Notes: generated from the letters alone by a model not told the origin. Positions 35,964-44,619 are shown, numbered from the stretch's first letter. The stretch: 52,798 nucleotides of DNA from Burkholderiales bacterium (GCA_017989135.1 JAGNQL010000006.1:1-52798), one strand, 5' to 3'. A program made the numbers and translations.

Positions 35964-35990
35964 AAAACGCCGTCACGTGACGGCGTTTTT
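35964..35990. terminator. Bidirectional terminator between envZ-type and Spy-like genes
   Basis: A perfect palindrome AAAACGCCGTCA-CG-TGACGGCGTTTT with a T run on each strand's 3' side. It ends both convergent transcripts. Confidence 0.92.
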
Positions 35991-36033
35991 CTGGATTGCT
36001 GCGCCGTTTTCGGCGTAGCGGTTCTCCGACGAC

Positions 36034-36453
36034 TTAGCCCGCTTTCGCGCCATGCGCGCCGTGACCGCCACGCATGCCAGCCGCAGGCAGGCTCTCGCGC
36101 AGTTTTTGCAGTTCGTCGGCAGTCAGCACCGCCGTGAGTTTGCCCTTGGTGCTTTCGCGCAGCGCTTGCATCGCGGTGCGCATCAAGGCGCGCGTGCTGT
36201 CGTCGTGCGCAGCGCCTTTGTTGGCTTCCCACATTGCCTTACGCGCGGCGTGCTCCTCAGCGAGGATGGCGTTGACTTTCTCAGTGCGCGCCGCGTCCAG
36301 GTTCAACAGTTTTGCGATGTCGACCGGCTGATGGCGCATGCCGGGACCGTGGCCCTCGCCCATTGGGCTGTGGCCCTGCGCAATGGCAACGCCAGCGGCA
36401 ATCAGGGTGGACGCGATAACAGCGGACTTGGCAAAACGGGAATAGTTTTTCAT
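36034..36453 (-). CDS. Second periplasmic Spy/CpxP-like protein
   Basis: 139 residues from the ATG at 36451-36453, with GGAG about eight bases upstream; the longer frame to 36489 would spoil the signal peptide. The signal peptide is SRFAKSAVIASTLIAAGVAIAQ. The mature part has a His/Gly/Met-rich start (HSPMGEGHGPGMRHQP) and end (MRGGHGAHGAKAG), which could bind metal. A helical core (LLNLDAARTEKVNAILAEEHAARKAMWEA, LTAVLTADELQKLRESLP) is typical of LTXXQ/Spy proteins. It converges on envZ, so two such proteins bracket the two-component pair. Confidence 0.72.
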   Translation of the reverse strand: MKNYSRFAKSAVIASTLIAAGVAIAQGHSPMGEGHGPGMRHQPVDIAKLLNLDAARTEKVNAILAEEHAARKAMWEANKGAAHDDSTRALMRTAMQALRESTKGKLTAVLTADELQKLRESLPAAGMRGGHGAHGAKAG

Positions 36454-36555
36454 AGCAAGGCTCCGTAAGGGATGAGGAAGAGGAAACACTTTTTCTTGTG
36501 CTTGCTATATGGACTGCGCTCGCGGGAAAACAAGCGGTGAATTCGCTACTTCGTT

Positions 36556-36570
36556 TGTAACGAGATGTTG
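36556..36570. promoter_or_regulatory. Partial TGTAA-N5-TGTTG motif upstream of the second Spy-like gene
   Basis: TGTAA (36556-36560) and TGTTG (36566-36570) lie 10 bp apart, about 105 bp upstream of the ATG. The first half matches the box at 33635 and the second is degenerate. A shared regulator is possible but weakly supported. Confidence 0.3.
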
Positions 36571-36642
36571 CGATGCGGCGGCGACATCGTGTGACGGCTT
36601 CGCCGCGTGTGGGCGCGGGCTGGCCCCACAAGATCCCTGCCG

Positions 36643-38853
36643 CTACCCGAAATCGTACGGATCCACGTCGACCGCCCAGCGCACCTTAGGCCGCTCGGTT
36701 TGCATCGCTTCGCGCAGCGTGGCGAGCGCGTCGGCGAGTGGACGCACTTTGGGCGCAATCGCGGTCATCGTCCAGCGCGTGAAATCGGCTTTGCGCGCGA
36801 GTGGCGCGGGTTGCGGAGCGAACACTTCGCCGTGGGTTTCGGTGAGCGCCTCGCGCAGCACGGCGTGCGCACGCGTGAAAAAGTCCGCCACGGCTTGCGC
36901 GTCTTTAGCTTCGGCGCGCACGAGCGCCATGCGCGCAGCGGGCGGGAGACCGAACGCTTCGCGATTCGCCAGCGTGGTGTCGGCAAATCCTGCGTAGTCG
37001 TTCGCAAGCAACGCGTGAAACACCGGATGATCGGGAAATTCGGTTTGGATCATTACCTCGCCGGGCAATGCGTGTCGCCCCGCGCGCCCCGCGACTTGCG
37101 TCAGTAGCGCAAACAAATCTTCTTGCGCGCGAAAATCCGTAGAGAACAGCGCGCGATCCGCGTCGATCACGCCGACCAATGTGAGCGCCGGAAAGTCGTG
37201 CCCTTTGGCGAGCATCTGCGTGCCCACGACGATGTCGACCTCGCGTGCGAGGATGCGCTCGTACAGCTCACGCCACGCGTGTTTGCCGGACAGCGAGTCG
37301 GTGTCGGCGCGTGCGATGCGCGCGTCGGGGAAAGTTTCGATGAGCGCGGCTTCGAGCTTTTGCGTACCCACGCCCGCGCCGACGAGTTCGGGGTGACCGC
37401 ATGCGGGGCAACGCGTCGGCACATTCGTTTGCAATCCACAGTGATGACATCGGAGCGAGCGCGAAGTTTGGTGCAATGTGAGCTTCGCATCACAGCGCGT
37501 GCACGGCGCGCTCCAGCCGCAATGCCCACAGTACAGCGCGGGGGCGAAGCCGCGACGGTTCACGAGCACGAGGCTTTGTTCGCCGCGCTTGAGACGCTCG
37601 GCGATGCCTTCGGCGAGCGCTTGCGACAAGCCGGATTTCACACGGCGGCCGCGTGATGGAACGAGCCGCAACGACGAAGGCGCGGCCGCGGTGGCCCGCT
37701 CGTTCAAAACGATGTGACGATACGCAGCGTTGCGTGCGTGGCGAACGTTGCGCCACGTCTCTAAGCTCGGTGTCGCGCTTGCGAGTACGACGGGAATATT
37801 GGCTTGCTTGGCGCGAACTATCGCGACGTCGCGCGCGTGGTACCGCGGCGATTCGTTTTGTTTGTAAGAGCCGTCGTGTTCTTCGTCGATCACGATGAGG
37901 CCAAGATCGGCAGCGGGCGCAAACACGGCGAGCCGTGTACCGATGATGAGTCTTGCGGCGCCGGAGTGCACGCGATGCCACTCGCGGTTGCGTTCGCCCG
38001 CCGCGAGCTTTGAGTGCAATACCGCCGTCGCCACACCGGGCAGCGCAGCGAGCACACGGTCGATGAGTTGCGGCGTGAGATTGATCTCGGGCACGAGCAG
38101 CAGAACCTGCTTGCCCGCATTGAGCACCGCCGCGACGAGATCAAGATAGACCTCGGTTTTTCCGCTGCCGGTGACACCATGCAGCAGCGACACGGCAAAC
38201 ACATCACGCGTTTCATGCAGCGTTTTTGCGGCAGCTTGTTGCGGCGTCGTGAACGGCGGTAGGTTCGGCGTGATGTGTTCGCTTGTTTTTGCAAGTGCGA
38301 ACACGGGTTCGGCGAACCCCATGGCGACCCAATCGCTCAACGTGCGCCTCTGAGCGGCAGAGAGCGTTTGACGGGTTTGCGTGGCGAGCGTTGGTTGAAA
38401 TGCTTCGGCCAACGCGCGTTGGACTTTGTTGCGCGGCGGGACGGCGTTGGCGCTGCCGAGCGCTGTGAGCCGCCATGCGACAGGCTCGGGTGGCGGCGCT
38501 GCTTCGGCAGGAGTGATGAGCCCACAGGCCATACCGAGCGAGACTTGGTAATACTCGGCGACGAAGCGTGCCAGCTCAAAGAGCGGCTCTGGCAACGGCG
38601 TGCATAGCACACGTCGAACGGATTTGAGCATTGCCGCGGCTTCTGCGGCAATCGTTTCGGAAGCGGTGACTACGCCAGCGTACGGTCTAACGCCAACGCT
38701 GATCTCTACGGCGGAAAACAGAGGCGCATGCACACCGGCAGGAAGTAGGTAATCCAGCGCGCGACCGATCGCCAAAGGTACCTCTACAGTCACTTTTGTG
38801 AGCGCTTGCTCACTGTTGGACTGGCTAGAAACCGAAGGCTCCTCGCCGGTCAA
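36643..38853 (-). CDS. priA: Primosomal replication protein N' (helicase PriA)
   Basis: DNA helicase that recognises stalled forks and starts replisome reloading. 736 residues. It has the 3'-DNA-binding domain at the N-terminus (VTVEVPLAIGRALDYLLPAG), Walker A GVTGSGKTEVYL near 226-237, DEEHDGSYKQNESPRYHARD, and the zinc-binding cysteines of CGHCGWSAPCTRCDAKLTLHQ and CHHCG...CPACG. GTQMLAKGHDFP, VAGRAGR and QTEFPDHPV follow. The frame opens with TTG 38853, with GGGGA about eight bases before; a GTG at 38793, nearer the family start, is an alternative. A consensus DnaA box lies about 20 bp upstream. Confidence 0.95.
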   Translation of the reverse strand: MTGEEPSVSSQSNSEQALTKVTVEVPLAIGRALDYLLPAGVHAPLFSAVEISVGVRPYAGVVTASETIAAEAAAMLKSVRRVLCTPLPEPLFELARFVAEYYQVSLGMACGLITPAEAAPPPEPVAWRLTALGSANAVPPRNKVQRALAEAFQPTLATQTRQTLSAAQRRTLSDWVAMGFAEPVFALAKTSEHITPNLPPFTTPQQAAAKTLHETRDVFAVSLLHGVTGSGKTEVYLDLVAAVLNAGKQVLLLVPEINLTPQLIDRVLAALPGVATAVLHSKLAAGERNREWHRVHSGAARLIIGTRLAVFAPAADLGLIVIDEEHDGSYKQNESPRYHARDVAIVRAKQANIPVVLASATPSLETWRNVRHARNAAYRHIVLNERATAAAPSSLRLVPSRGRRVKSGLSQALAEGIAERLKRGEQSLVLVNRRGFAPALYCGHCGWSAPCTRCDAKLTLHQTSRSLRCHHCGLQTNVPTRCPACGHPELVGAGVGTQKLEAALIETFPDARIARADTDSLSGKHAWRELYERILAREVDIVVGTQMLAKGHDFPALTLVGVIDADRALFSTDFRAQEDLFALLTQVAGRAGRHALPGEVMIQTEFPDHPVFHALLANDYAGFADTTLANREAFGLPPAARMALVRAEAKDAQAVADFFTRAHAVLREALTETHGEVFAPQPAPLARKADFTRWTMTAIAPKVRPLADALATLREAMQTERPKVRWAVDVDPYDFG

Positions 38854-38871
38854 AGTGCTGTCCCCAACGCC

Positions 38872-38880
38872 TGTGGATAA
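38872..38880 (-). promoter_or_regulatory. Perfect DnaA box (TTATCCACA)
   Basis: TGTGGATAA on the plus strand is the exact complement of the consensus box TTATCCACA. It lies just upstream of the priA start. DnaA could regulate priA here, or it may be a chance match. Confidence 0.5.
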
Positions 38881-39051
38881 ATATGTGAACTAAACCGACT
38901 TGACACGCGCAAAGTCCCATCTGAATGCGGTTGTTGGTGTGTTGCTAGATTCTGTGGCGCGCAAATAAATATCAGCAAATTCAATGAGTTACGCTATTTT
39001 CCAAGGGTTTCAGTGGGGGCACGTACTCACCTATCGAAAAAAATTTATTTT

Positions 39052-39060
39052 TGTGCATAA
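39052..39060 (-). promoter_or_regulatory. DnaA box-like site (TTATGCACA)
   Basis: TGTGCATAA is the complement of TTATGCACA, which fits the relaxed consensus TTATNCACA. It is in the same orientation as the perfect box 180 bp away and next to an A/T-rich run (39036-39052) in the 277-bp priA-hemE gap. Confidence 0.35.
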
Positions 39061-39130
39061 CTGCCAATATCGTGTAGCAAATTCAGCGCTCGTCAAGCGT
39101 TGATGGCCTGTATTTGCTTATGTCGTTGCA

Positions 39131-40183
39131 CTATATTTTTTTGAGGCTTTCGACCAAGAATCCAACCAGCGCTGGGTCGGCGTCTGGCGTGATGCCGTGG
39201 CCCAAATTGGCGACAAAGCGATGATGCGCGTCGAACCCCGCGAGCGAACGTTCGAGCTCGCGCGTGATGGTGGCTTCGTCGGTCGTCAGTAGCAACGGAT
39301 CAAAATTGCCTTGCAGCGTGACATTTGGCCCTGCTGCGGCACGCGCTTGCACCAGATCACTCTGCCAATCCACGCCCAAGCCATCGGCACCCGTTGCGGC
39401 CATGACGTCAACGCTGTGCGCCGCGCCGCGACTAAAGAGCATGATGGGCACGGCCGGGAATTGCGCGCGTAGCGCAGCAACTATGCGCTGCATAGGTGAC
39501 AGCGAGAACTCGCGGTACAGGCGCGGAGCCAAGACGCCGCCCCAGGTGTCAAACACCATGAGCGCATCAGCACCCGCCCGCGCTTGGCCCGCGAGGTACT
39601 CGGTAACGGCTGCCACGTTGACGTCAAGTACGCGCCGAAACAGTTCTGGGCGTTGCAGCATCATTCGACGCGTGAGCGGAAACGCGTCGCCAGATCCGCC
39701 GCCTTCGATCATGTAGCAAGCGAGCGTGAATGGGCTTCCCGAGAAGCCAATCAGTGGCACCGATTGCTCCACGCCGTTGGTCAGTGCGCGCTTGCATTCA
39801 GCAACAGCGTCAAACACGTATTGCAGCTTCGTCATGTCCGGCACCGCCAACGCGTTGACCGCCGTTTCGTCGCGCAGCGGGCGTGAAAATCGCGGGCCCT
39901 CGCCGACGCCAAACGAGAGGCCGAGGCCCATCGCATCGGGCACGGTAAGAATGTCCGAAAACAAAATGGCCGCGTCAAGCTGGTAGCGCTCCAAGGGTTG
40001 TAGAAGCACTTCGGCGCAAAACGATGGCGAATGGCAAAGCTCTAAAAAGCTGCCGGCCTTGGCACGCGTGGCGCGATATTCCGGCAGATAACGACCGGCT
40101 TGCCGCATGAGCCAAATCGGCGGGCGCGTCAGGCGAGCGTCGGTGAATGCGCGGAGGAAAAGGTCGTTTTTTAGGATGGCCAT
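39131..40183 (-). CDS. hemE: Uroporphyrinogen decarboxylase
   Basis: Cytoplasmic haem-pathway enzyme that removes four acetate carboxyls from uroporphyrinogen III to make coproporphyrinogen III. 350 residues from the ATG at 40181-40183 (MAILKNDLFLRAFTDA); the open frame continues to 40216, but the family start is here. Seen are PPIWLMRQAGRYLPEYRATRAKAGSFLELC with the substrate-binding Arg, DAAILFSDILTVPDAMG with the catalytic Asp, GFSGSPFTLACYMIEGGGS, and a final NLGHGITPDADPALV. It lies upstream of priA on the same strand. Confidence 0.97.
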   Translation of the reverse strand: MAILKNDLFLRAFTDARLTRPPIWLMRQAGRYLPEYRATRAKAGSFLELCHSPSFCAEVLLQPLERYQLDAAILFSDILTVPDAMGLGLSFGVGEGPRFSRPLRDETAVNALAVPDMTKLQYVFDAVAECKRALTNGVEQSVPLIGFSGSPFTLACYMIEGGGSGDAFPLTRRMMLQRPELFRRVLDVNVAAVTEYLAGQARAGADALMVFDTWGGVLAPRLYREFSLSPMQRIVAALRAQFPAVPIMLFSRGAAHSVDVMAATGADGLGVDWQSDLVQARAAAGPNVTLQGNFDPLLLTTDEATITRELERSLAGFDAHHRFVANLGHGITPDADPALVGFLVESLKKI

Positions 40184-40308
40184 GAGCGTTAACGCGAGGT
40201 GTCGTGGGTGCTCCAAGTCCGCGATCGGAACGGGAGTCTAAGGAAGAATGCGGCCGCGCGACGATGCGCGACGCAGAGAAAATTCGGGGCGATTAAACCA
40301 GCGTTTCC

Positions 40309-41079
40309 TTAACGGCGAACTAACGTGAGTGTGCGGTTCGACCAGTTCGGAGCAAGACGCTTCAAAAATTCGCGTCCGATGACGGTCGTCGTGAGCCCGG
40401 GTTTTTCGCTAACGATTGCGTTGAGGCCGTACACGTCAATCGGGCCGACGCGTACAGAATTGAGCGGAAGCGAGTACGTTTTGTACATCAACGGCTTGCC
40501 GTCCTTGTCTTTCGGATCGATCACCGTTTTGATTTCTTTTCCCTCTTTCATCTCAATCGTTGTTTGTCGAGGGGCGCGGTGTAACTGCGATTTTTTGTCT
40601 TTGTACGGAAGGTTGAGTCGGTCCGCATCGGCAACGGGAATCACGATGATGTCGACGTTGCGATCAATTTCGGCTTGCAGATTGCCGCCGTTAACGAGAG
40701 CCGCGGTCTTGTAAAGGTTCTTTTGATCGGCTTTGATTTGGTGGCTGACGAAGCCCTGAGTCTGCGAGTCAACCACGATGGTTTCGCCCACACGCATTCG
40801 CTGCGGCAACCCGTTGTAGCGAAAGACAGCGGTGTCGTCGACGACTTTTTCGAGTAGCAACCCTTCATCCGTGAAGTGGCCGACCCGCGCGTCGATCCGC
40901 GTGCCGTCGACCATGAACTGCGCGCTGCTACGCGCACCGACTGAGGATAGCTGAAGCGTGGTGGCGCTCATTTCTCCCGCCAACAATGCGCTGAGCAGCA
41001 GCGCCGAAGCGGCAAACGAACGATACGCAACCGTGCGCACGGCCAACCTGAAAAGCGTGGAAGATTTCATAGGCGTCAT
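40309..41079 (-). CDS. Secreted retropepsin-like protein with a degenerate active site
   Basis: 256 residues with a signal peptide (SFAASALLLSALLAGEMSA). It follows the layout of clan AA (retropepsin-like) bacterial proteins: an SH3-like or strand-rich N-terminal part (DTAVFRYNGLPQRMRVGE), a pepsin-like unit (AALVNGGNLQAEIDRNVDIIVIPVADADRLNLPY), and the closing strand VYGLNAIVSEKPGLTTTVIGREFLKRLA. The expected D-T/S-G-A motif is absent; DRNVD stands in its place, so proteolysis is doubtful. This assignment rests on pattern likeness only. Met4 (41070) is an alternative start. Palindromic repeat copy 4 lies 39 bp upstream. Confidence 0.6.
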   Translation of the reverse strand: MTPMKSSTLFRLAVRTVAYRSFAASALLLSALLAGEMSATTLQLSSVGARSSAQFMVDGTRIDARVGHFTDEGLLLEKVVDDTAVFRYNGLPQRMRVGETIVVDSQTQGFVSHQIKADQKNLYKTAALVNGGNLQAEIDRNVDIIVIPVADADRLNLPYKDKKSQLHRAPRQTTIEMKEGKEIKTVIDPKDKDGKPLMYKTYSLPLNSVRVGPIDVYGLNAIVSEKPGLTTTVIGREFLKRLAPNWSNRTLTLVRR

Positions 41080-41118
41080 GCTAATACGACGCTGCAGCGG
41101 CGTAGGGGTTCACTGCTA

Positions 41119-41238
41119 TTAGCTTTATGGCGTTAGCGGCTTATCTGTATGGATTTGCGCCGTGTTTTATTACTTATCGACTTATACAGTTTTTCAGCCG
41201 TAAGCGCCACACAGCTGTCGTTCCAGCCATAAAGCTGT
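41119..41238. repeat. About 120-bp palindromic repeat, copy 4
   Basis: 120 bp with a TTAGCTTTATGGCGTTAGCG start and an AGCTGTCGTTCCAGCCATAAAGCTGT-type end (41213-41238). In reverse complement its first 40 bases match copy 1 well (CGACAGCTGTGYGGCG in common), and it aligns with copy 2 over most of its length. It lies between the retropepsin-like gene and the terminator of the repeat-protein gene. Confidence 0.8.
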
Positions 41239-41269
41239 AAACCGGCCTACACAACGGCGCCGCGCAAAT

Positions 41270-41293
41270 AAAAACGCCGCACAGTGGCGGCGT
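41270..41293 (-). terminator. Rho-independent terminator for the repeat-protein gene
   Basis: On the minus strand ACGCCGC / GCGGCGT form a 7-bp stem with a CACTGT loop, followed by TTTTTATT. It lies 65 bp past the stop of the 1005-residue repeat protein. Confidence 0.88.
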
Positions 41294-41358
41294 CGTCGCG
41301 GAGAGAGGCGCAGCGCGAGCAGGAATTGCCTCGCGGTGCGCGACTCATTCGCCGGGTC

Positions 41359-44300
41359 TTAGTTAGGCGATACGCCCAAAGACTTGACGGTTTCGATGTT
41401 CAGGTAGCCAAAACCGTCCACTGGGAGATTTTTGGATTGCTGATAACGATTAACCGCGCTCATCATGTCGGCACGAATCACGCCGTCCATTTTGCCTGGC
41501 TCGAAACCTGCCTTTTTGAGCGCTTCCTTGATCTGCGTGATCTTGGTTGCAGTGGCGTTGGATTCGCACAGGATCTGGCGGCGAGCGGACGTAGCGTCGG
41601 CCACTTTCACCTGATAGCTGATCATGTCCATCACAGCAGGAACGTCAATCGCGCGGGTGCTTGCGGGCTGGTCCACGACTTGGCGGGCTTCCGTTTTGTA
41701 CACCGCTGGCACGACGATTTCGGTCGTCGACGCAGGCTTGTCTACCACTTGGCGCGTTTCGGTTTTGTAGACGGCTGGCACAACGATTTCGGTCGTCGAT
41801 GCAGGCTTGTCCACCACTTGGCGCGCTTCGGTTTTGTAAACGGCTGGAACCAACTCGTCACGCGTCGAAGCCGGCGTGTCGACGACTTGGCGAGCAACGG
41901 TCTTGTAGACAGCTGGAACCACCTCTTCGCGAACGGATGCCGGCGTGTCGATCACGCGACGTTGCACGTTTTCGGTGACGGCCGGGATGTCGATGCGACG
42001 CGTAGACGCAGGCTTGTCAACCACACGGCGCTCAACCGTTTGGTACTCGGCAGGAATCGCGATTTCGCGAGTCGAGGCCGGAGTGTCAACAACCTGGCGC
42101 GTTACCGTTTTGTACTCGGCTGGGATCGCGATTTCGCGCGTTGCAGCAGGTGTAGCCACGACTTGACGCGTTACGGTCTTGAACTCAGCAGGGATCACGA
42201 CTTCACGCGTGCTCGGCGCTTGGTCGATCACCTCGCGGGTCACCGTGCGGTATTCAGCCGGAATGCGAATTTCACGGGTGTAGCCCGCAACGTTCGAACC
42301 TGCGACGCGTGGATCAGCGGAGAGCGCGGCTGCATTTGCGCCCGCGCCGCCAGCAGAACCAGCGGCGGCATTTGCACCAGCGGCGCCTGCAGCTCCAGCA
42401 GCAACGCGGCCAAACACCGGCGTCCAAACGTCACCATTGGCGGCGATCAGCGTGCGGCTATCGGGCGAAAGCTTGAAGCCTTTAGCCAAAATCGCTTCGA
42501 AGTCGATGACTTGTCGCGTGGTCGTGCTGTACTGTGCTGGGATACCTATTTCACGCGTAGCAGCTTGCGTGTTGACCACTTGGCGCTTCACCATTGCGTA
42601 TTCCGCAGGAATCTCAACTTCGCGTTGTGATGCTGGCGTTTTCAGAACGGTTTTGCTGATCGTGCGGTATTGCGCTGGCACGACGACTTGGCACATCACG
42701 TCGTCGCTATCGGTCATCGCGCGACCGCCAACGCCTACAGAGCCGGGAACGAAATTGCTGGTGTCAACGATCACGTCGCCGCCCACAACCTCGGTTTTGC
42801 CACCGGTCTGACGCACCGCTTTACCGCGAACAGCCTTGCCCGCCGCAACGGCTTTGTTGTAGTCAGCGACGCTGCTAACAGCCGTCGCCTGTGCAAGCCA
42901 GACGCGACCGCGTTTCCACTCGGTGGTTTCGTCAGAAATCTTGACTTGTTCCGTGACGGTTTCGTAGACGGCTGGCACCACTTCGATGCGCTTGCTTGCC
43001 GCGCGAACCATTACGCGCTCTTCAACCTCTTTGAAGGTGCCCGGAGCCACTTCAAGACGCGAACCAGCGGCGCGTGTTTCCACTTGCTCGGTGATGGTCT
43101 TGTAAGGAATTTGCATGGCTTCGAGGCGAATTGATTCTGGCTTTGCCAAAACCTGCTCGCTCACCGTTTTGTACGTCGCAGGAACCACTTCGATGCGCTT
43201 CGAAGCCGGGCGCGATTCCACTTGCTCAGTCACGGCCTTGTACGTTGCTGGAATGACTTCCAAGCGCTTGCTGGCTGCGCGAACTTCGATTTGCTCGGTT
43301 ACGTTTTTGTACGTTGCTGGAATGACTTCAAGACGCTTGCCTTCAGGCTTAACCAGAACGCGCTCGCTGACCGCTTTGTACGTTGCGGGAATCGGCTCTT
43401 CGCGGAAACCAGCGGCCTTGGTGATGACCGTTTCAGTGAGCGTCTTGTAGGTCGCTGGAATGGCGATCTGGCGCTTGTACTCCGGACTTACGAGGACTTG
43501 CTCGGTCACCGTTTTGTACGTCGCAGGGATAGCGATCGGGCGCTTGTATTCAGGGCTCACGAGCACTTGCTCAGTCACCGTTTTGTAGGTTGCCGGAACG
43601 GTCTGGTAACGCTTGTACTCAGGGCTTACGAGCACTTGCTCAGTTACCGTCTTGTACGTCGCCGGAACCGTAGCGTAGCGCTTGTATTCAGGGCTGACCA
43701 GCACTTGTTCGGTCACAGTTTTGAACGTGGCTGGGATGACTTCAAAACGTTTTGTCGCGCCGACCTTAACCACTTGCTCAGTTTTGGTTTCGTAGCGCGC
43801 TGGCGTAGCCACAGTTGCGAAGCACTCACTCGATGCACCAGAGATCATCGGCGTCGACAGACCTACTGGGCGTGGCAGATTCTTGCCGAAGTGGTTGTCG
43901 CACAACTGCATGGTGGCGCGCACCGCGTTGCCGTTGGCGGCGAAGTAAACGTTGATGGGCATGTCCGGGCTGTAGGGCACGTATTTGCCGATGAGCTTGC
44001 GGCTGACACCATCACGCTCGCCAGAACGACCTACGCCCAAGTCACACGCGCCGCTCGCGTAAGCAGAGGCTTGATAGCCAAGCGCGCTCGCTGCGGCTGT
44101 AGCGGAGACGAGATCAGAGATTTTTTGTTGCTTGACGCTGGCTTCGCCGTCGCGTTGAAGCGGCGGATGTTGCGTGAACGGTTGGTAAAACTTTGCGCTG
44201 CCGTTGGCCACTGCCGCATCGCATTCTGCTGCGGTGTCGTAGCCCACATTACCTTGGTCATCGGTGGTCTTCGCTGCAAATGCCGGAAGGCTCAATAGGA

Positions 44301-44376
44301 GGCTGGTCAGAAGACCACTGCCGAACATCACGCCTCGAATCGATTGATTGGCGAGGCCCCTCTTCATTGTTTTCAC
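41359..44376 (-). CDS. Secreted protein of about 26 tandem 23-residue repeats with a peptidoglycan-binding domain
   Basis: 1005 residues. GTG 44376 is preferred because GGAG lies seven bases before it; an ATG follows at 44367. A signal peptide ends near LPAFAA. Residues 35-190 are a Cys-containing head. From about 190 a 23-residue unit repeats (IPATYKTVTEQVLVSPEYKR-type, later IPAEYKTVTRQVVDTPASTR-type): about 13 copies (to 490), an insert (about 490-562), 3 copies, a Gly/Ala-rich linker, then about 10 copies to about 930. The last 70 residues form a PG_binding_1-like domain (ITQIKEALKKAGFEPGKMDGVIRADMMSAVNRYQ...). It is probably a rod that reaches from or along the cell wall. Confidence 0.85.
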   Translation of the reverse strand: MKTMKRGLANQSIRGVMFGSGLLTSLLLSLPAFAAKTTDDQGNVGYDTAAECDAAVANGSAKFYQPFTQHPPLQRDGEASVKQQKISDLVSATAAASALGYQASAYASGACDLGVGRSGERDGVSRKLIGKYVPYSPDMPINVYFAANGNAVRATMQLCDNHFGKNLPRPVGLSTPMISGASSECFATVATPARYETKTEQVVKVGATKRFEVIPATFKTVTEQVLVSPEYKRYATVPATYKTVTEQVLVSPEYKRYQTVPATYKTVTEQVLVSPEYKRPIAIPATYKTVTEQVLVSPEYKRQIAIPATYKTLTETVITKAAGFREEPIPATYKAVSERVLVKPEGKRLEVIPATYKNVTEQIEVRAASKRLEVIPATYKAVTEQVESRPASKRIEVVPATYKTVSEQVLAKPESIRLEAMQIPYKTITEQVETRAAGSRLEVAPGTFKEVEERVMVRAASKRIEVVPAVYETVTEQVKISDETTEWKRGRVWLAQATAVSSVADYNKAVAAGKAVRGKAVRQTGGKTEVVGGDVIVDTSNFVPGSVGVGGRAMTDSDDVMCQVVVPAQYRTISKTVLKTPASQREVEIPAEYAMVKRQVVNTQAATREIGIPAQYSTTTRQVIDFEAILAKGFKLSPDSRTLIAANGDVWTPVFGRVAAGAAGAAGANAAAGSAGGAGANAAALSADPRVAGSNVAGYTREIRIPAEYRTVTREVIDQAPSTREVVIPAEFKTVTRQVVATPAATREIAIPAEYKTVTRQVVDTPASTREIAIPAEYQTVERRVVDKPASTRRIDIPAVTENVQRRVIDTPASVREEVVPAVYKTVARQVVDTPASTRDELVPAVYKTEARQVVDKPASTTEIVVPAVYKTETRQVVDKPASTTEIVVPAVYKTEARQVVDQPASTRAIDVPAVMDMISYQVKVADATSARRQILCESNATATKITQIKEALKKAGFEPGKMDGVIRADMMSAVNRYQQSKNLPVDGFGYLNIETVKSLGVSPN
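41590..43810 (-). repeat. Coding 69-bp tandem repeats
   Basis: The 23-residue units correspond to 69-bp direct repeats in three blocks (about 42900-43810, 42480-42690 and 41590-42272). Units near 43480-43720 are nearly identical (EQVLVSPEYKR), as are those near 41670-41860, which points to recent unit duplication. Copy number may vary between strains. Confidence 0.8.
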
Positions 44377-44619
44377 TATCTATCTCCAGTGTGTGGATTT
44401 TGTTAATCGTGCGCGGCGAACGTTAGCGGAAAAATGCGTCTTTTCATCATGTCTCATACGCTTTGGGATTCGTCTGAACGCTGGCAATAACAGGCGAACT
44501 AAACCAACTTGAAACTTACGATTCAAGTGGTTTGGCGGAGGATATGAATCAGTTTTTTCCGACGTCGAACGACTATGTGATGCGTGAGTTTGCTCAATGC
44601 GGCCGCAACCGCAGAGCGC

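Noticed and set aside
38854-39130. Chromosome origin
   Set aside because: Only two DnaA boxes were seen, with no dnaA, rpmH or dnaN nearby; too little to call oriC.
41284-42630. 448-residue open frame on the plus strand, and a similar 358-residue one at 43222-44298
   Set aside because: They are antisense shadows of the 69-bp coding repeats. The repeats keep stops out of the opposite frame, and the encoded peptides are low-complexity with no ribosome site.
41590-43810. CRISPR array
   Set aside because: The 69-bp period is fully coding, the units are degenerate without unique spacers, and no cas genes are nearby.
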